This document shows, in pieces, positions 21,843 to 31,545 of a stretch of DNA of 32,677 bases; position 1 is the stretch's first letter, and every line of letters begins with the position of its first letter. The translations under genes and the position numbers were made by a program. The stretch spans positions 1 to 32,677 of the forward strand of contig CAYVBW010000012.1 of the NCBI GenBank assembly GCA_964449995.1, written 5' to 3'. The notes under the pieces are model-generated. The model was not told the DNA's origin, did no database searches, and saw only the letters and a program-made list of their open reading frames with translations. This DNA is from CAYVBW01 sp964449995. Its GTDB lineage: Bacteria; Patescibacteriota; Microgenomatia; UBA1400; PJMF01.

Positions 21843-23399
21843 TTAACTTTTTTTGATTAAAAAAGTAATATCCCAAACTTGGTGACAGGGGGCACTAAAG
21901 GGTCGACATGCTTCTAAAGTTAGTTCCGCTTGAGAAAGATCAATCTTAAGACGATGAGAGTTACCTACCAACAATATTTGATCATATTCCTGAGCCATTG
22001 TCTTATAAGAAGAATCAATGCGAGAAATGGGTTGACCAATACCTATAACAAAAAGATTGGTCACATCTTCACGATGCAGGTACATTAACAGTCCATCTGG
22101 CAGTGTGCCAAAATAACCTTCGCTTAAAACCAGGACATTTTTGTCCTGGGATTTTTTTTGAATCAAATCTACAGTTTCTTTAATACCAAATCCTGCTGAC
22201 CATTCAGTTAAGTACTGTTCTCTATCAGCTGGGACAAAAGGAGTTTGCTCGATGTTTGATACGAGAGGATAGATAAAATTTAGCGACTGCCATAAGCTAA
22301 TAGTAATCATTATTAATGTTAGTGTTTTCAATAAAACGTTTTTATTTATTAGAACCTTAATTCCAAAGAGTGCGGCTAAAGTGATAAAAATACTTACAGG
22401 GAATAGATATCTTGGGTAGATTACTCTGCCCAAAAGGAATATTGGTAGGGCAAAAAAAATCCAACCTAGATTTAAGACAATGACCTTTCTTCTTTCTTTA
22501 GAAAAAATACCAATTAAGGAGAAAATCAAAATTGGCCAAGTTAAGTAATGCCAAAAATACGATAGATAATTAGGCCAGCTGGGAATGGTAACTTGCCATT
22601 TTTGGTCAAACACGATTTCTTGCCAAGAGAATAAAAAATCGTTTCCTCTTGAGAAAAGCTGACCAAAAGCAGGGTGCAACTTTAGTGACAGAAATAAAAC
22701 TAAGCCAACTGCAATAACGCCTATAATTTGATTCATGACTTTAATTATTTGCTTTAAGCTAGATTTTTGTGGATGCTTCTGAGGAAAAATAAAAGCCAAT
22801 ATTAAAAGTGAAGGTACAAATAAAAGTGCTGGGATTTTGGTTAAAATAGCTAATCCTAAAAAAAATCCGGCTAATGTAATCGTAAAAAAGAGAGCTGTAT
22901 TTTTGGTTGAATTTGCTTGATTTAGTTTAATTAGCTTTAAGACTTGTAGTACAGATAGGCTTAAAAATAGTGTAAGAAGTCCATCCATGATTGCTAGCTG
23001 GTGATGGAAAAACCAGAAAGGTGAAAGTGCAGTAAACAACATACACAGCCATTGATATTTTTTTTCTAAATTTAATTCTTTAGCAATAGATTTCATTACA
23101 AATAACTGCACTAGTCCGGTGATCACAGAGACAATTCGGCCTGCAAAAAGAGGGTCAGTAAAAATAAATTGGAAAGGCACTAATAACCAGACGAAAATTG
23201 GGGTTTTACCATCATTAAGTGCAAAAAAAAGATATTGTTGCCAGTCATCGATAATAAGCTGGGCCCAGCGAATATAAATTGATTCGTCAGCAAAAACTGG
23301 CAGGTTTGTCAGGGAAATTAAATGCAGTGTTAAGTAAATGGCTACAATTAACCAAATAACTAGTTTTTCTTTTTTCACTTTTAATAAAGTTTTGATCAT
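21843..23399 (-). CDS. GT-C glycosyltransferase (PMT/ArnT-like)
   Basis: The 518-residue polytopic protein has about ten or more hydrophobic segments. The first extracytoplasmic loop holds VFADESIYIRWAQLI (35-49) with the Asp-Glu pair expected for the catalytic base in GT-C enzymes of the PMT/ArnT group. NDGKTPIFVWL and HHQLAIMDGLLTLF also match the family. Such enzymes move a sugar from a polyprenyl phosphate donor to an acceptor on the outer face of the membrane. The soluble C-terminal part (about 400-518) is periplasm-like. It overlaps the next upstream gene by 4 bases (ATGA). The donor is plausibly made by the ALG5-like or DPM-like enzymes of the same operon; the acceptor cannot be told. 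Confidence 0.85.
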   Translation of the reverse strand: MIKTLLKVKKEKLVIWLIVAIYLTLHLISLTNLPVFADESIYIRWAQLIIDDWQQYLFFALNDGKTPIFVWLLVPFQFIFTDPLFAGRIVSVITGLVQLFVMKSIAKELNLEKKYQWLCMLFTALSPFWFFHHQLAIMDGLLTLFLSLSVLQVLKLIKLNQANSTKNTALFFTITLAGFFLGLAILTKIPALLFVPSLLILAFIFPQKHPQKSSLKQIIKVMNQIIGVIAVGLVLFLSLKLHPAFGQLFSRGNDFLFSWQEIVFDQKWQVTIPSWPNYLSYFWHYLTWPILIFSLIGIFSKERRKVIVLNLGWIFFALPIFLLGRVIYPRYLFPVSIFITLAALFGIKVLINKNVLLKTLTLIMITISLWQSLNFIYPLVSNIEQTPFVPADREQYLTEWSAGFGIKETVDLIQKKSQDKNVLVLSEGYFGTLPDGLLMYLHREDVTNLFVIGIGQPISRIDSSYKTMAQEYDQILLVGNSHRLKIDLSQAELTLEACRPFSAPCHQVWDITFLIKKS

Positions 23400-24655
23400 G
23401 CTTTTATTTTAAATTTATCTTTAGCAAAAGTCATTAAAGTATAGATTCCAGCCAGAAATGGTGCTGACCATGTGATAATTTTTTGTTGAGTCAATACTTG
23501 AGAACTATATTCATTAGTAATTAACCAAGGAACGTAGCGCAGCAAGCTAGTTAGGCTGAAGGCTATTAATGCCTGTCTCCAGTATTTATTTTTAATTAAA
23601 GGCAGCCATATTAGGGACCATGTTAAATACCAAGGGTGAAACTGTTGAGATCGGGCTGTAAACAAGGGCAAAAACATTAAAAGTGAGGCCAGTAATGGCA
23701 GGTGAGCTAATAGTTTTTCAATAAATTGAGACAAGATTGACTTTTTAAAAAGTTGCATCAAATCCAACATTAAAAGGAAATATATTGGTAATAAGGCTAA
23801 GGTTGCAAACTTAATTGAGATAGAAAAAATAAAAGCTAGGATTCCTGCACAGCTATAAAGAAACTTTTTTTTGTTATTAAATTTTTTTGCCCACAGTAAT
23901 AGTGCCATTCCAGCAACAGCAGGAAATATCATCCATAAGTCGTTATGAGAGTTGCTAATTATTTCAATTAAGATAAGAGGGTTAATAAAAACTAGACTCC
24001 AGTGAAATAAAGTTATGTTGCTTTTAAATAACAGTTGATAAGTTTTACTCACAGTGATGCTAGTTAATATCAGGCTTATAAGACTCAGTAGTCTAAAATT
24101 TAGCCAGGTGATAATAAATTTTCTAAAACCCATGATATAGGGTAAAAGAGATAGTCCTGTCCAGCCATAGCCATAAGGCGCTGGAGTGTGGACATTATGC
24201 ATAAATCTAATCCAGGTATCATGAGGGAACTCAATAGCTGTTCTAATATGAGGATTTGCTTGATAGAGCCAAACCATGCGACTGTTGAAAATATAGTTAA
24301 AGACATCAAAAGATAGAGCATTGTTACTGATAAGTAAAGGAGCTGACAAAAAAAGAATGAGAATGACCTGTTGTTTAAATGAAATTGCAGCTTTTTCTTT
24401 TTTTAAAGAAGTTATTATCAGAGCATAGCAAATTAAAATTAGAGTTATTAAAACTGTATAGGTTTGGGCCAACAGCACTCTGTTGTTGAAAAATGTTTGC
24501 CACATCCAGAATTGAAAGCTCTCAAACCAGCTGGTGTTAATTAAGATGAGATTGGGCGCAGTTAGAGAGAAGCTAAAAATAGAATAAATTATTAACAAGC
24601 ATAAATATGCTACTAACCAAACCCTGGCTTGTTTTGAGAATCCAGAAAAAATCAT
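23396..24655 (-). CDS. GT-C mannosyltransferase-like membrane protein
   Basis: The 419-residue protein has about ten membrane helices. The region ALSFDVFNYIFNSRMVWLY followed by ANPHI and PAPYGYGWTGLSLLPY (about 115-180) is the pattern of polyprenol-phosphate-mannose-dependent alpha-1,6-mannosyltransferases of the MptA/MptB group. The Asp in SFDVFNY is the likely catalytic residue. Conserved FNPLIL-like (FINPLILIEI) and DLWMIFP segments follow, and HPWYLTWSL lies near the C terminus. It overlaps the downstream GT-C gene by 4 bases and starts 4 bases after the upstream GT2 gene. Specificity for mannose is inference from the family. Confidence 0.8.
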   Translation of the reverse strand: MIFSGFSKQARVWLVAYLCLLIIYSIFSFSLTAPNLILINTSWFESFQFWMWQTFFNNRVLLAQTYTVLITLILICYALIITSLKKEKAAISFKQQVILILFLSAPLLISNNALSFDVFNYIFNSRMVWLYQANPHIRTAIEFPHDTWIRFMHNVHTPAPYGYGWTGLSLLPYIMGFRKFIITWLNFRLLSLISLILTSITVSKTYQLLFKSNITLFHWSLVFINPLILIEIISNSHNDLWMIFPAVAGMALLLWAKKFNNKKKFLYSCAGILAFIFSISIKFATLALLPIYFLLMLDLMQLFKKSILSQFIEKLLAHLPLLASLLMFLPLFTARSQQFHPWYLTWSLIWLPLIKNKYWRQALIAFSLTSLLRYVPWLITNEYSSQVLTQQKIITWSAPFLAGIYTLMTFAKDKFKIKA

Positions 24656-24659
24656 TTAA

Positions 24660-25433
24660 TCAATCCTGATTTTTTGTAAGAGAATATCGTTGTTGTATTT
24701 CAGCAATCCTAATTTTAATTATATCTTTGAACATACGCCAGCTGTCTTTAATCGGATTGACTCGATCTGTATGATAGTGCTTCCATAGGATTGGCACCTC
24801 TTTGGTTTTGAAACCGTATTTATTAGCGAGAAATAGTAACTCAACATCAAAAGCGCCGGTAAAGGCATCCTTTTGTACCTGATCTCCACTGTAAACGTGC
24901 AACATAGGAAACAGTATTTCTGTGGCGTGTTGAGAAAAAAGCTTAAACCCGCACTGCGTGTCTTTAATTCCGGGAACAGCCAACAGCTGCACGATGAGGT
25001 TAAAAACTCTTCCCATTAAGTGGCGGTGAAATGGTTCTTTATCTCTAATAGCTCCTGATATTTCCCTAGAACCAATAATTACATCATAATTCTTGTTATA
25101 TGCCAAAAGTTTTTCTACTTCTTTGAGTGGAGTTGATTGGTCAAAGTCTGTAAAAAGCCTCCATTGACCTGTGGCAGCCAGCACACCCTGACTTACTGTT
25201 GGCCCTTTACCACGATGGGGATTTGCAATTACCTTAACTTGTTGGTGTTGTTGGGCAAATTTTTCAAACTCAGTTAGAGTTCCATCAGTTGACCCATCAT
25301 CAGACAATATTAATTCCCATAAATAATTTTGCTGCTTTAAGTAGTTGACTACTTCTTTGAGAATGGGTCGCTTTAAGTTGTTTTTTTCGTTATAAGCTGG
25401 AACTATAACTGACAAATAAGGTTGGCTTGGCAT
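24660..25433 (-). CDS. Dolichyl/polyprenyl-phosphate glucosyltransferase-like GT2 (ALG5-type)
   Basis: The 257-residue GT-A enzyme has no membrane helix. Motifs are SVIVPAYNEKNNL (8-20), LILSDDGSTDGT (41-52), ANPHRGKGPTVSQGV (70-84), the metal-binding DFDQSTP (96-102), GSREI and TQCGFKLF. These, in this order, are the signature of the ALG5/dolichyl-phosphate beta-glucosyltransferase branch. It would make the lipid-linked sugar donor on the cytoplasmic side for the GT-C enzymes encoded on both sides of it. Which sugar is used is not determined by the motifs. Confidence 0.88.
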   Translation of the reverse strand: MPSQPYLSVIVPAYNEKNNLKRPILKEVVNYLKQQNYLWELILSDDGSTDGTLTEFEKFAQQHQQVKVIANPHRGKGPTVSQGVLAATGQWRLFTDFDQSTPLKEVEKLLAYNKNYDVIIGSREISGAIRDKEPFHRHLMGRVFNLIVQLLAVPGIKDTQCGFKLFSQHATEILFPMLHVYSGDQVQKDAFTGAFDVELLFLANKYGFKTKEVPILWKHYHTDRVNPIKDSWRMFKDIIKIRIAEIQQRYSLTKNQD

Positions 25434-25474
25434 AGATTTATTCTATAGAAAAGTAACGATTGTAGCAAAATTAA

Positions 25475-27070
25475 CTAATTAGGATGTTTTCTTAAAAAAT
25501 ATACGTCTGGCTTATCGCAGTTACCATAGAATTCGTTGATTGATTTTTCTGGGAAGACAACAATTTCATAAATTGGTAAAGCAGTGACGTCTTTTGCCTT
25601 TTTTTCTTCATCAATGATCACCAATGTATCTGGCGTTTCGCCTTTGTCTCTGATAATAGGTGGCTTATCTGTAGTAGATAAGAAATATCGATAACTTTGA
25701 CCATATAAATCTTTGGTACCGGACAATAATACAATTTCATATTTTTCTTGATCATCTAATGACCTATATATTTGTTCAGTTACTTGTTTGGTTCTTTGAT
25801 ACATATAGTTGGGTTCTAATGGCCACCTTTGATAGTTGTTGACCAAAAACCACCCGAGAAAAGCAAGTATGGGAAAAATAAAAATTTTTTTATTCAACTT
25901 AAGTAAGAAATCTAGCACAAGAGCATAAACTAAAAATATTACGGGGTAAAGGTAGGCTATATAGTGATTATAAACTGGCTCACGATAAACAGCTGTCCCA
26001 ATGATTCCCAGTATAAGAAAAGTTGTGACAATGAAAAAGGTTGTTTGTTGAAATTTATTGAGAGGTTTGATGTTTTTTTTCTGCAAATAAAATCTGACAA
26101 TTAACATTGTAATAATGGAGAACAAAAGTAATTGCTCATAGTGACCGATTCTATTAAAGGGGATTCTTACCAAGATGTGGTTAGCTCTTGTTTGTGAATA
26201 ACTCACTAGACTGGAAATATTCTCTGTTAATCCAGTAGCCCTTTTATCAGAAAAAACAGCCTCTTTAGTAAACATATCTTTGAAAGCAGAGCTTATTAAA
26301 CCCTTGTGTCTGATGTCAAATAAAATTTGGGGCACTAGTGTCAGCAAAAATACCAGACAGCTAATGATAATAATTTTAATTGTTTGAAAAACAAGTTCTT
26401 TTTTTTGAGAGCTGGAGTTTTGCCTAAGCTTTATAATCAACTGATATAGCCAGAGAAAGCCAGCAGTAATTCCTGTTAAAAGAGTCATGTAGTGCAATTG
26501 AATAATTAGGCTAAAAAGAAAAGTAACAACGATCCAATTTTTAGGATTTTTAAAAGCTTTCCAGCTGAAGTAAATCATTAAGAGTGAAAACAAAGGAGCT
26601 AGATTAGGGTTCCAGCTAAAGCGTGAGATGTCAATGGCTTCTGCAGAAAAAGCCAGCAAAAAACTGGCAAGCAGACCAACCATTGGAGAATACATTTTTT
26701 TTCCAAATATATACATTAAGAAGACTGTGATGGTACTAAAAATTGCTACTGCGTAAACTGGTCCTAGAGGACTGGGGTAACTAATCCACAAAAAAGGTAG
26801 CATGAAATAATAATAAAAGGGACCTAAATACATATTCCCCACACTGGTAACGGGCCCGATGAACACTGGGTTTAATTCTTTAAAAATACGAGATACAATT
26901 ATGGCGTCTCTACCCTGATCACCCAGAAACATCACGGTTTCGGGTATACGGTAGATCCTTAAAAACCCCGCTATTAAGGTAATAAGCACAGCAAGCCACC
27001 AATGCCAAGGTTGCTTTCTTAAATAAAGATAAAGTTTTTGAGAAATATTTTTAAGTTTGATAACCGGCAT
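25475..27070 (-). CDS. GT-C glycosyltransferase (PMT-like)
   Basis: The 531-residue polytopic protein starts with a short cytoplasmic segment, then a membrane helix (about 24-38), then FLGDQGRDAIIVSRIF (48-63) with a catalytic-type Asp in the first loop. GPFYYYFMLPFLW and SWNPNLAPLFSLL are also typical. The FLGDQGRDA variant is, to my knowledge, common in Microgenomates genomes. The tail (about 430-531) is soluble and probably outside. It lies 17 bases after the DPM-GtrA gene. It is a second paralogue of the family in the same operon, suggesting sequential sugar additions. Confidence 0.83.
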   Translation of the reverse strand: MPVIKLKNISQKLYLYLRKQPWHWWLAVLITLIAGFLRIYRIPETVMFLGDQGRDAIIVSRIFKELNPVFIGPVTSVGNMYLGPFYYYFMLPFLWISYPSPLGPVYAVAIFSTITVFLMYIFGKKMYSPMVGLLASFLLAFSAEAIDISRFSWNPNLAPLFSLLMIYFSWKAFKNPKNWIVVTFLFSLIIQLHYMTLLTGITAGFLWLYQLIIKLRQNSSSQKKELVFQTIKIIIISCLVFLLTLVPQILFDIRHKGLISSAFKDMFTKEAVFSDKRATGLTENISSLVSYSQTRANHILVRIPFNRIGHYEQLLLFSIITMLIVRFYLQKKNIKPLNKFQQTTFFIVTTFLILGIIGTAVYREPVYNHYIAYLYPVIFLVYALVLDFLLKLNKKIFIFPILAFLGWFLVNNYQRWPLEPNYMYQRTKQVTEQIYRSLDDQEKYEIVLLSGTKDLYGQSYRYFLSTTDKPPIIRDKGETPDTLVIIDEEKKAKDVTALPIYEIVVFPEKSINEFYGNCDKPDVYFLRKHPN

Positions 27071-27087
27071 ATAAAAAAATTAACAAA

Positions 27088-28248
27088 TTATTTCTTTTTT
27101 TTCCAAATAATAACGCTATAGGCAAAGAAATTCCAAAACATACCAATAATAATACCTGTGGCAGAGAAAACTGGTCCTGTGTCTAATAAATAATTGATAA
27201 TTGGTAAAACCATTACTTCGCGAATACCGATGAATGTTTCGCCCAAAAAAGCAACTATCAACTGAATAATGATAGATCCAGCTGAAGTAAGATTAAATTG
27301 AATGAACTTCAGTGGAATTTTTTTTGTTTTGAGTTTGCGGTCTGAAAAGGTCCAAAAGTTATTAAGAGAGAAGTTGAGAATGATGGCAGTTTCAATAGCA
27401 AAAAAGTTAGCTAATTGATAACTAAACAAAAGCCTGTAAAGCTCTAATGACACCAGTTGTAAGACAGCAGCAATTGAACCAACTACTAAAAATTTAAAAA
27501 CGCGAGTTTCTGTGAATTCAATCAGTCTTGTTTTTGTCAGAAAAGCGAGGCTATTAATAATATACTCTGGGCCTATTTTGCTTTTACCAATTGTGCGATC
27601 TTGAAAATGAAAAGGGACTTCAGCGATTTTGATCTGTTTTTTAACCGCCTTATATAAAAAACCAATTTGAAACGTATAGCCTGAGAAGCGTTGCCCTCGC
27701 ATTTCGCTATTAATCTTTTGATACGTTTCATTAGTAATAGCCCTGAAGCCCGTTGTCCAATCAGAAAGGGAAAAGTTAGTTAAGATAATTTTAATTACCA
27801 AATTTCCCACTCTACTTAAAAATTTTCTGTGCCATCCCCAATTTGCAGGAATACTGCCCCCTGGTATATAGCGAGAGCCTATGACTAAACCATAACCTTG
27901 TTCAATTTTTTTCAAAAACTCAGGAATTTTTTTAGGATTGTGTGACAAGTCAGCGTCAAACTCGAATACAACATCGCTTTCTAATTTATTAAATGCATAA
28001 TCCATTCCTTTTAAGTATGCTGCTCCCAGGCCAGCTTTGGTTTTGTTGAGTACCAGATGTAAATTTTTGTATTTTTTTTGTAGCTCTTGCACTTTTAAGT
28101 AAGTTTTATCTGGGGAAGTGTCATCTACTACGAGAATGCTCATTTGCCAATTTTTAATTGTCAAAAACACCTCTTGCAACTGACTAACAGTTTTATCAAT
28201 ATTGCCTAACTCGTTATAAGTGGGAATAATTACACAAGCTTTTTTCAT
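27088..28248 (-). CDS. Polyprenyl-phosphate mannose synthase fused to a GtrA-like domain
   Basis: The 386-residue protein has an N-terminal GT2 domain (about 1-230) of the DPM1 type: VIIPTYNELGNI (6-17), LVVDDTSPD (39-47), KAGLGAAYLKGMDYA (71-85), the metal-binding DADLSHNP (98-105) and GSRYIPGG. The GtrA-like domain (about 250-385) has four hydrophobic helices including FLVVGSIAAVLQLVSLELYR and NFWTFSDRK. The first part makes the lipid-linked sugar and GtrA is thought to help it cross the membrane. The stop overlaps nothing downstream, but the start overlaps the gmd stop by 4 bases. This fusion is known from other bacteria and archaea. Confidence 0.9.
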   Translation of the reverse strand: MKKACVIIPTYNELGNIDKTVSQLQEVFLTIKNWQMSILVVDDTSPDKTYLKVQELQKKYKNLHLVLNKTKAGLGAAYLKGMDYAFNKLESDVVFEFDADLSHNPKKIPEFLKKIEQGYGLVIGSRYIPGGSIPANWGWHRKFLSRVGNLVIKIILTNFSLSDWTTGFRAITNETYQKINSEMRGQRFSGYTFQIGFLYKAVKKQIKIAEVPFHFQDRTIGKSKIGPEYIINSLAFLTKTRLIEFTETRVFKFLVVGSIAAVLQLVSLELYRLLFSYQLANFFAIETAIILNFSLNNFWTFSDRKLKTKKIPLKFIQFNLTSAGSIIIQLIVAFLGETFIGIREVMVLPIINYLLDTGPVFSATGIIIGMFWNFFAYSVIIWKKKK

Positions 28249-29228
28249 AAGTTGGAGTTTCTCTTACTTTCTTTTTCCAGTTCTTCTTTAACCATTAGCT
28301 CTACTAACTCTTCAAAAGAAACAGTTGGTTTCCAGCCTAGTTCCTCCATAGCTTTGGCAGGGTTTCCTTTTAGCTGATCAACTTCTGCAGGTCTGTCATA
28401 TAACTTGTTGTGTTTGTGAACTGACTTCCAATCGTCAATTCCTGCTGCTTTGCAAGATAATTGTAAAAACTCTTTTACAGAATGGGTTTCTCCAGTCGCA
28501 ATTACATAATCCTGAGGCTTGTCCTGTTGCAGCATAAGCCACATGGCCTCAACATAATCTTTGGCGTAACCCCAGTCGCGTTTTGCATCTAAATTACCTA
28601 ATTCTACGTTTTTTTGTTTTCCAAGCTTGACTCTGGCTACGCCATTAGCAATTTTACGAGTGACAAACTCTAAACCCCTGCGAGGTGATTCGTGATTAAA
28701 CAAAATACCACTCACAGCAAATAAATCATAAGACTCGCGATAGTTAACTGTAATCCAATGACCGTAAACTTTAGCAACTCCATATGGTGATCGAGGATAA
28801 AATGGAGTACTCTCATCTTGGGGAGTTTCTCTAACTTTGCCAAACATTTCGCTTGAGCTAGCTTGATAAAATTTAGCTTTGGGAGCAGCAACATTCATGG
28901 CTTCCAATACTCTAATAACACCAAGTGCAGTAACTTCTCCAGTTAATACTGGTTGTTCCCATGAGGCCTGAACAAAAGACTGGGCTGCTAGATTATAAAT
29001 TTCGTCAGGTTGGATATCTTTAATGGCGTTGGTTAAAGAGTGTTGATCTATTAAATCTCCAGAGATCAATTTTAAATTTTTGTTGTGGATTATTTGGGAA
29101 ATTCTAGCAAAATTTTGAGTACTAGTTCTGCGGGTTAAGCCATAAACTTGGTAACCCTTTTCAAGCAAAAACTCTGCTAAGTAAGATCCGTCTTGACCTG
29201 TTATGCCTGTGATAAAAGCTTTTTTCAT
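28245..29228 (-). CDS. gmd: GDP-mannose 4,6-dehydratase
   Basis: Converts GDP-D-mannose to GDP-4-keto-6-deoxymannose using bound NADP. The 327-residue short-chain dehydrogenase has TGITGQDGSYLAEFLL (7-22), YGLTRRTST, the catalytic residues in SSSEMFG (124-130) and Tyr149-x3-Lys153 (SPYGVAKVYG), NHESPRRG and GNLDAKRDWGYAKDYVEAMW. These are specific to Gmd within the family. It is followed in the operon by DPM-GtrA and preceded by the reductase that uses its product. The assignment is firm. Confidence 0.95.
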   Translation of the reverse strand: MKKAFITGITGQDGSYLAEFLLEKGYQVYGLTRRTSTQNFARISQIIHNKNLKLISGDLIDQHSLTNAIKDIQPDEIYNLAAQSFVQASWEQPVLTGEVTALGVIRVLEAMNVAAPKAKFYQASSSEMFGKVRETPQDESTPFYPRSPYGVAKVYGHWITVNYRESYDLFAVSGILFNHESPRRGLEFVTRKIANGVARVKLGKQKNVELGNLDAKRDWGYAKDYVEAMWLMLQQDKPQDYVIATGETHSVKEFLQLSCKAAGIDDWKSVHKHNKLYDRPAEVDQLKGNPAKAMEELGWKPTVSFEELVELMVKEELEKESKRNSNL

Positions 29229-29269
29229 AATATAAGAATTTAATTGTTATATTTTTATAAAGTAATTAA

Positions 29270-30217
29270 TTATAGTTGTTTTTGATAATAAGATAGCGTT
29301 CTTTTAAGAGTCTCTTCAATATTTGTTGTAGGACTCCAGCCTAATTGTTTGATTTTATCAATATTGGCGACTACTTGCGGTACCTCAGTGGGCCTATGTC
29401 TTGTTGGGTCTAATTGTACTTCAATTGAGGAGTTAGAGTAACCAATCAAAGTATCCAGGATAAATTGAATTGTATAACCCCTACCAGAACCGACATTGTA
29501 AACTTCTCCCGACTTTCCTGTATTCATTAAGGTAATATAGGCTTGAACTGTGTCTTTAACATCAGTGAAATCTCTGATAGCTTCTAAATTACCGACTTTT
29601 ATGCTCTTTTGTTTACCTTGCTTAATTTTAGCTATTTGGGTAGCAAAATCAGGCACCGCAAAGCCAGGAGCCTGTCTTTCTCCGATGTGATTAAAAGAGC
29701 GGGTGCGAATAATATCCAGTCCCTCTTGTTTGAAAAAACTGTAGGCTAACATATCTTGGGTTACTTTTGAAACCCCGTAAGGACTTACAGGACCCAAAGG
29801 GTCTGTCTCAGATATTGGAGTATTTTGGGGCTGATATTCTAGAGCGCTGCCAATAGTTAAAATTCTAGCTTGAGTGGAGGCTTCTTTGGCTGCTATCAAA
29901 ACGCTGAGCTGAATTTGAGTATTAATGTCTAAAACTTGTTTGAGTTTATCAAAACTATTACCAACAGCAGACATGGCAGCTAAATGAAAAATTTGATCAG
30001 GCTTCAGGGCTGAGAGTAGTTTTTTAGTTTTATTAAAATCAGTCAAATCAAGAGCATGCAAGTTGTCTTTGGGTAGTATGGTGGAAACAAACCCAGTGTC
30101 TTTGCCATAGCTGGTAACATGTATTTTTTTATAACCAGTTTCAAGTAGGGCCTCAACTAAATGAGATCCTGCAAAACCAGTTCCGCCTGTTATTAGAATT
30201 GTGGGTTGGTTTGACAT
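29270..30217 (-). CDS. rmd: GDP-6-deoxy-D-mannose reductase (GDP-D-rhamnose synthesis)
   Basis: Reduces GDP-4-keto-6-deoxymannose to GDP-D-rhamnose. The 315-residue protein has TGGTGFAGSHL (10-20), catalytic SALEY and Tyr147-x3-Lys151 (SPYGVSK). It also has RTRSFNHIG followed by FATQIAKIKQGK and VGNLEAIRDFTDVKD, segments shared by RMD enzymes. The alternative partner of Gmd would be the fucose synthetase WcaG/GMER, which has a different N-terminal and HHxxG-like region; that pattern is absent. The 41-base gap to gmd and shared strand fit one operon. The product sugar is therefore predicted to be D-rhamnose rather than L-fucose. Confidence 0.85.
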   Translation of the reverse strand: MSNQPTILITGGTGFAGSHLVEALLETGYKKIHVTSYGKDTGFVSTILPKDNLHALDLTDFNKTKKLLSALKPDQIFHLAAMSAVGNSFDKLKQVLDINTQIQLSVLIAAKEASTQARILTIGSALEYQPQNTPISETDPLGPVSPYGVSKVTQDMLAYSFFKQEGLDIIRTRSFNHIGERQAPGFAVPDFATQIAKIKQGKQKSIKVGNLEAIRDFTDVKDTVQAYITLMNTGKSGEVYNVGSGRGYTIQFILDTLIGYSNSSIEVQLDPTRHRPTEVPQVVANIDKIKQLGWSPTTNIEETLKRTLSYYQKQL

Positions 30218-30246
30218 TGTAAATTGGTTAAAGTTTTAATTTTATA

Positions 30247-31545
30247 TTAGTTGGTAATTTTTTCTGGCAAGCCTATCCCTTGATAAATATAGCCGGCCTT
30301 AATTAATTTTTTGGAATTAAATTGATTGCGAGTATCAAGAAAATATTGCTTTTTATTAAGTTTTGTTTGGTTAAAGTTAAACTTAATAATTTCGGGCCAC
30401 TCAATCAGAATCATTATGATATCAGCATTTTTTACAACTTGCTTAATAGTAGGCACTTGCCGATATTGTTGATTCTTATTCTCAGGCTGCCAACGAGCCT
30501 TGGGGTCATAAGTTTTTACTTTGGCTCCTTTTTTAAGTAATGTTGGAATAATTTTTAGTGCAGGCGCTTCTCTAGTATCGTTTGTATGAGGTTTAAAAGA
30601 TAACCCCAAAATAGCAACAGTTTTTCCTTCCCAGCCATTCACTAGTGTTTCATATTTTTTTAGCAGTCGTGGAATTCTCTCTTCGTTTAATTGATTGATT
30701 AATCGTACTAAGTTTTTAGCCTCTCCTACTTTTTTGGCAAAGGCACCCAATTCCTTAACATCTTTAGGAAAGCAGGAACCACCGTAGCCAAGTCCTGGAT
30801 ACCAATAATGATCTCCGATGCGCTGATCGTAGCCAATACCCCGAATAACATCATTAATGTTGGCATTGTTGTGCTCACACAGATCAGCTATTTGATTAAT
30901 AAATGTAATTCGAGTCGCAAGATAAGCATTGGCTGAATACTTGATCATTTGGGCAGACTCTGGTGTGGTTTTAACTATAGGGGCTTCATAGGACTTAAAA
31001 AATTTCCCTAAAGTTTCTAATACTATTTTATTGTCTGCCCCTATTACAATTCTGTCTGGGTGCAGAGTGTCGTTAACTGCAGTTCCTTCTTTAAGAAATT
31101 CTGGAAGAGCCGCTAAATAAAAGGTTTTATCTGTCTTGTTTTTAATAATGGGCTTAATTGTTGAAAAAATTCCTGGAGGAACTGTGGATTTAATGGCTAC
31201 TATTGCTTTATCCTTAAGGTAAGGGGCTAAATCTTGGCATGATTTTTTGACATAAGTTAAATCAATTGCTCCTGATTTTTTAGAGGGAGTGCCTACAGCA
31301 ACAATAATTAATTCGGCTGAGGAAATTGCTTTTTTATAACTGCTGGTAAAAGTGAGCCTCCCTGCTTTTTGTTGCTTAATCAAAAGTTGTTCAAGCTTTG
31401 GTTCATAAAATGGGACCTGACCCTTTTTTAAAGATTTAATTTTTTTTGGATCAATATCTAAGCCTATAACGCTGTGGCCCTTACTGGCATAAACAGCAGC
31501 TGAAACAGTGCCAACAAAGCCTGTTCCAATTATTGTAATATTCAT
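30247..31545 (-). CDS. ugd: UDP-glucose 6-dehydrogenase family protein
   Basis: Oxidises UDP-glucose to UDP-glucuronate with two NAD. The 432-residue protein has the N-terminal Rossmann motif GTGFVG (7-12), GVGTPS-like AVGTPSKKSG, the conserved IKYSANAYLA (201-210) with Lys202, and the catalytic Cys258 in GLGYGGSCFPKD. The C-terminal domain has ILGLSFKPHTNDTREAPA. All catalytic residues are present. Related UDP-sugar dehydrogenases acting on N-acetyl sugars usually differ around the central region, so UDP-glucose is the most likely substrate. It is the first gene of the minus-strand glycan run and is divergent from the small gene at 31698. Confidence 0.93.
   Translation of the reverse strand: MNITIIGTGFVGTVSAAVYASKGHSVIGLDIDPKKIKSLKKGQVPFYEPKLEQLLIKQQKAGRLTFTSSYKKAISSAELIIVAVGTPSKKSGAIDLTYVKKSCQDLAPYLKDKAIVAIKSTVPPGIFSTIKPIIKNKTDKTFYLAALPEFLKEGTAVNDTLHPDRIVIGADNKIVLETLGKFFKSYEAPIVKTTPESAQMIKYSANAYLATRITFINQIADLCEHNNANINDVIRGIGYDQRIGDHYWYPGLGYGGSCFPKDVKELGAFAKKVGEAKNLVRLINQLNEERIPRLLKKYETLVNGWEGKTVAILGLSFKPHTNDTREAPALKIIPTLLKKGAKVKTYDPKARWQPENKNQQYRQVPTIKQVVKNADIIMILIEWPEIIKFNFNQTKLNKKQYFLDTRNQFNSKKLIKAGYIYQGIGLPEKITN

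Noticed and set aside
24100..24321. 73-residue minus-strand frame inside the MptB-like gene
   Set aside because: It is in another frame of a well-supported gene and has no motif or ribosome binding site.
29270..30217. Reductase as fucose synthetase (WcaG/GMER)
   Set aside because: The N-terminal and substrate-loop segments match RMD (RTRSFNHIG, FATQIA), not GMER.
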